Shown: positions 4,577-6,609 of the stretch, in pieces
Layout: each line of letters opens with the position of its first letter
Position numbering within the stretch: position 1 is the first letter of the stretch
Origin: Acidobacteriota bacterium
Lineage (GTDB): Bacteria; Acidobacteriota; UBA6911; RPQK01; JADFOI01
DNA: 6,609 nucleotides
Direction of reading: 5' to 3'
Assembly (NCBI GenBank): GCA_029942065.1
Contig: JAPYTY010000114.1
Span: 1-6,609, forward strand
The notes under the pieces: model-generated
The model's database searches: none
The model's input: only the letters and a program-made list of their open reading frames with translations
Told to the model about the DNA's origin: nothing
Position numbers and translations under genes: made by a program

Positions 4577-5722
4577 TTGGCGACCATTTCGATTAAGCAA
4601 CTGCTGGATGCCGGTGTTCATTTTGGTCACCAGACCGGCCGCTGGAACCCTAAAATGAAGCCCTTCATTTTCGGGGAGCGTAACGGTGTTCACATCATTG
4701 ACCTGCAGAAGACCCTCAATTTCTTCAAGGTGGCCATTGAATTCACGACAACCCTGGCAGCCCAGGGGAAAACGGTGCTGTTCGTGGGGACCAAGAGTCA
4801 GGCCCGGGAAACGATCGAAGAAGAGGCGCGCCGTTGTGGAATGTATTGGATCACCAACCGGTGGCTGGGAGGTCTTCTTACCAACTTCGCCACCGTCAAG
4901 AACAGCATCAAGCGGTATCGGGACTTGGAGACCATGCGGGACAACGGCTTTTATGAAAAGCTGTCCAAAAAGGAAGTGGCTCGGTTGGAACGGGAGCGCA
5001 AAAAGTTGGAAAAGAACCTGCGCGGTATCAGAGATATCGACCGGTGTCCCGATGCCCTGTTCATAGTCGACTCCAGGCAGGAGTCCATAGCGGTCCAGGA
5101 GGCGGCCAAGCTGAACATTCCGATTATCGCTGTGGTGGATACTAATTCTGACCCCGATCTGATCGACTACGTGATTCCCGGTAACGACGATGCCTTGAGA
5201 TCCGTGAAGCTTTTCGCGGAAACGGTAGCGGATGCGATTTTGGCCGGTAGATCGGTCTATACGGCCCGTGTCGAGGCAGAGATGCAGGAGGCACAGGAAA
5301 AGGCTGCCAAGGAGGAGGCTCAGCGGAAAGCTGCCAAGGAGGCCAAGGAAGCCGCCAAACTTGCTGCGGAAGCGCAGCAGCAGGCTGAGCAGGCGAAAGA
5401 GCCGGTCGACACCGGCGGAGAGGTTGAGGCTAAGAAGCCGGCCATCGAGAAGCCTGCTGTATCGACTGAGGCGGTGGAGGCCGAACCAGAAGGCGAGGCT
5501 GAAAAGGTTCCTGCTGTGGAAGTGGAAGGAGCATCCAAGAAGACTGCTGCCAAAAAGAAGGCACCCGTCAAGAAGGCAAAGTCTGGAACGGCCAAGACCG
5601 CCACGACTGCCAAGGTCAAAAAGTCAGCCGCTAAATCGAAAAAAACGGCTTCCAAGACCAAAAAGACGACCACCAAAAGCAAGGCCGCCAAGGCCACTGC
5701 TGCCAAGAAAACTTCGGCCTAG
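4577..5722 (+). CDS. rpsB: 30S ribosomal protein S2 with long charged C-terminal extension
   Basis: S2 binds the back of the small subunit between head and body. Residues 1-~228 are a standard S2: ISIKQLLDAGVHFGHQTGRW (4-23), NPKMKPFIFGERNGVHIIDL (24-43), FVGTKSQA (69-76), WITNRWLGGLLTNF (91-104), DALFIVDSRQE (159-169) and IPIIAVVDTNSDPDLIDYVI (181-200). The family usually ends at about 230-260 residues, but this protein has 381. The extra part has three zones: ~229-275 a Glu/Ala/Lys-rich probable helix; ~276-318 an acidic, Pro/Val-rich linker; ~319-381 a Lys/Ala/Thr/Ser segment with about 23 lysines and no acidic residue, like histone H1 or HctB tails. The frame is continuous with no sign of a frameshift. 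Start is TTG with a strong AGGAGA. Tails on S2 are known in several phyla, but this acid-then-basic layout is notable. Confidence 0.97.
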   Translation: MATISIKQLLDAGVHFGHQTGRWNPKMKPFIFGERNGVHIIDLQKTLNFFKVAIEFTTTLAAQGKTVLFVGTKSQARETIEEEARRCGMYWITNRWLGGLLTNFATVKNSIKRYRDLETMRDNGFYEKLSKKEVARLERERKKLEKNLRGIRDIDRCPDALFIVDSRQESIAVQEAAKLNIPIIAVVDTNSDPDLIDYVIPGNDDALRSVKLFAETVADAILAGRSVYTARVEAEMQEAQEKAAKEEAQRKAAKEAKEAAKLAAEAQQQAEQAKEPVDTGGEVEAKKPAIEKPAVSTEAVEAEPEGEAEKVPAVEVEGASKKTAAKKKAPVKKAKSGTAKTATTAKVKKSAAKSKKTASKTKKTTTKSKAAKATAAKKTSA

Positions 5723-5935
5723 CCGGGATTATTCATAGGCTCAGTTCAAGGAGGGCCGCAGGCGCCGCGATGACAAGGCGTACGGCCCGTAAGCGGGTGC
5801 CCCAGGTGTCCCGGTAGCGAAAAATTTTGCATCATCCCGGCTATTGCCCGCTTCCTGCGATTGGACAATCTTTACTAGTAAAGGGCGTGCGAGCTAAACA
5901 CAGTAAGTTTCGATGGAGACAGAGGGAGGACCCTG
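5720..5935 (+). promoter_or_regulatory. Structured rpsB-tsf spacer with alternative long-range stems
   Basis: The 213-nt gap has no recognised gene, whereas the upstream gaps are only 11-15 nt. TAGCCGGGAT (5720-5729), beginning with the rpsB stop codon itself, is exactly complementary to ATCCCGGCTA (5834-5843), enclosing 104 nt. The same 5' arm can instead pair with GTCCCGGT (reached at 5809-5815, 7-8 pairs including G-U). Inside, GGGCCG (5753-5758) pairs with CGGCCC (5783-5788), with CGCC (5763-5766)/GGCG (5777-5780) stacked within. An alternative CCCG (5786-5789)/CGGG (5794-5797) hairpin competes with it. No U-run follows either outer stem, so it is not an ordinary intrinsic terminator. A 15-codon Arg-rich frame (5770-5817) lies inside. 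It is probably an RNA element controlling tsf or a processing site; no known riboswitch class was recognised. Confidence 0.5.
5870..5883. repeat. 14-bp perfect palindrome before tsf
   Basis: CTTTACTAGTAAAG is a perfect palindrome centred on CTAG, 53 nt upstream of the tsf start. It could be an operator for a dimeric regulator. As RNA it would leave little loop, so a DNA-level role is more plausible than a hairpin. It may also be chance. Confidence 0.4.
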
Positions 5936-6529
5936 ATGGCTATTTCTGCAGAACAGGTCAAAGCGCTGCGAGATCAGACCGGCGCCGGAATGATGGAGTG
6001 CAAGAAAGCTCTGGTTGAGGCCGAGGGTGATCTTGAGAAGGCTGTCACGATTCTTCGAGAACGGGGTCTGGCGGCCGCCGCCAAGCGGTCAGACCGCGAA
6101 ACCCAGGAGGGGATTGTCGGGCACTATATTCACGCAGGAGGGAAATTGGGAGTCCTGCTGGAGGTGAACTGCGAAACGGATTTTGTCGCCTCGACAGATG
6201 AGTTTCAGGATCTGGTGCGGGACATCGCCATGCAGATAGCCGCCGCCAATCCCTCTCATGTGCGACGGGAAGAAGCCAGCACGAAAGATGTGGAAAAGGA
6301 ACAAGCTATCTATCGCAAGCAAGCCTTGGACTCGGGAAAGCCCGAGAATTTAGTGGACAGAATAGTTGAAGGAAAGCTCAATAAATACTATTCTGAGGTT
6401 TGTCTGTACGAACAGCCCTATATCAAGGATCCTGAGCAAACGGTTGAGGAATTAGTGAAATCCAGAATCGCAACTCTTAAAGAGAACATTTCCGTCAAGC
6501 GATTTGTCCGTTTTAAGGTAGGGGAATAA
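5936..6529 (+). CDS. tsf: Elongation factor Ts (short form)
   Basis: EF-Ts catalyses GDP release from EF-Tu in the cytoplasm. The N-terminal UBA-like domain (1-~50) carries VKALRDQTGAGMMECKKAL (8-26) and GDLEKAVTILRERGL (31-45), and the hallmark NCETDFVAS lies at 78-86, with TDF the residues that contact the EF-Tu G domain. The C-terminal part ends VKRFVRFKVGE. At 197 residues it is a short-form EF-Ts like that of Thermus, lacking the duplicated core subdomain and the coiled-coil insertion of the 283-residue E. coli protein. Start is ATG 5936 with GGAGGA (5925-5930) five nt before it. Its distance from rpsB (213 nt) and its own strong ribosome site suggest regulation separate from S2. Confidence 0.98.
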   Translation: MAISAEQVKALRDQTGAGMMECKKALVEAEGDLEKAVTILRERGLAAAAKRSDRETQEGIVGHYIHAGGKLGVLLEVNCETDFVASTDEFQDLVRDIAMQIAAANPSHVRREEASTKDVEKEQAIYRKQALDSGKPENLVDRIVEGKLNKYYSEVCLYEQPYIKDPEQTVEELVKSRIATLKENISVKRFVRFKVGE

Positions 6530-6563
6530 ACGTTTACACTTCACAGGCTAGGGGACGATACTG

Positions 6564-6609
6564 ATGGCAGGCGACGCGGCTCACCAAAGGGAAGCAACTG
6601 CTGTAGAAC
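6564..6609 (+). CDS. Start of a further operon gene, probably UMP kinase (partial)
   Basis: ATG at 6564 follows tsf by 34 nt and has the purine site AGGGGA (6550-6555) eight nt before it. Only 15 codons are visible, reading MAGDAAHQREATAVE, a hydrophilic, unordered-looking N-terminus with no diagnostic motif. In many bacteria pyrH (UMP kinase) follows tsf, and UMP kinase's first motif, around LLKLSGE, could begin just beyond the edge after a short extension. The identification rests on gene order alone. The coding call rests on the ribosome site and open frame. Confidence 0.5.
   Translation, partial: MAGDAAHQREATAVE

Noticed and set aside
5320..5706. 128-codon hydrophobic minus-strand frame opposite the rpsB tail
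   Set aside because: Antisense of Lys/Ala-rich codons yields Leu/Phe/Ala/Val strings automatically. The apparent membrane character is an artefact.
5232..5738. 168-codon Arg/Pro-rich frame on the plus strand overlapping the rpsB tail
   Set aside because: It is the +1-type shadow of the lysine/alanine-rich tail: GCC-AAG repeats read out of frame give Arg, Pro and Leu. It has no ribosome site and overlaps a proven gene.
5817..5830. Intrinsic terminator at GCGAAAAATTTTGC in the rpsB-tsf spacer
   Set aside because: The near-palindrome is AT-rich with no GC-rich stem directly before the T run, and the T run is only four bases.
1..6609. CRISPR array, insertion sequence, prophage or defence system
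   Set aside because: No regularly spaced repeats, transposase, integrase or terminal inverted repeats were seen. The gene content is core housekeeping plus type IV pilus assembly.

Overview
The window is a piece of a Gram-negative type bacterial chromosome with roughly balanced base composition. It holds two conserved gene blocks transcribed away from each other. On the minus strand is a type IV pilus assembly cluster in the order pilN-pilO-pilP-pilQ, with pilQ running off the left edge. On the plus strand is a translation cluster, rplM-rpsI-rpsB-tsf, followed by the first codons of another gene that is probably pyrH. A secretin implies an outer membrane. The rplM-rpsI-rpsB-tsf order together with a short, 197-residue EF-Ts would suit Acidobacteriota or a related deep-branching diderm lineage. 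That placement is a guess from gene order and protein length, not a demonstrated assignment.

Layout: 1-1413 is PilQ (minus strand, C-terminus cut by the window edge); 1423-1881 PilP; 1895-2476 PilO; 2473-3012 PilN, overlapping pilO by 4 bp. The close packing indicates one transcript. pilM, which normally precedes pilN, is not here. Instead there is a 713-bp divergent intergenic region (3013-3725). It contains two DnaA-box-like 9-mers 22 bp apart, a candidate promoter on each strand, a 10-bp inverted repeat enclosing 126 nt, and two weak open frames of unknown status. From 3726 come L13, S9, S2 and EF-Ts, then a partial CDS at 6564.

The pilus proteins form the envelope-spanning alignment and secretin complex: PilN and PilO in the inner membrane, PilP in the periplasm, PilQ in the outer membrane. 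The plus-strand genes make two 30S proteins, one 50S protein and the nucleotide exchange factor of EF-Tu.

The gene content is ordinary and I found no new defence or mobile system. Points worth a second look are: the S2 protein carries an added ~150-residue tail that is first charged helical, then acidic, then a lysine/alanine-rich histone-H1-like segment; the 213-nt rpsB-tsf spacer has a long-range stem whose 5' arm starts exactly at the rpsB stop codon and can pair with either of two downstream arms; rpsI contains an 11-G homopolymer; rpsI and rpsB both use TTG starts; rplM has an anti-Shine-Dalgarno-like sequence where its ribosome binding site should be; and the pil/rplM intergenic region holds paired DnaA boxes.
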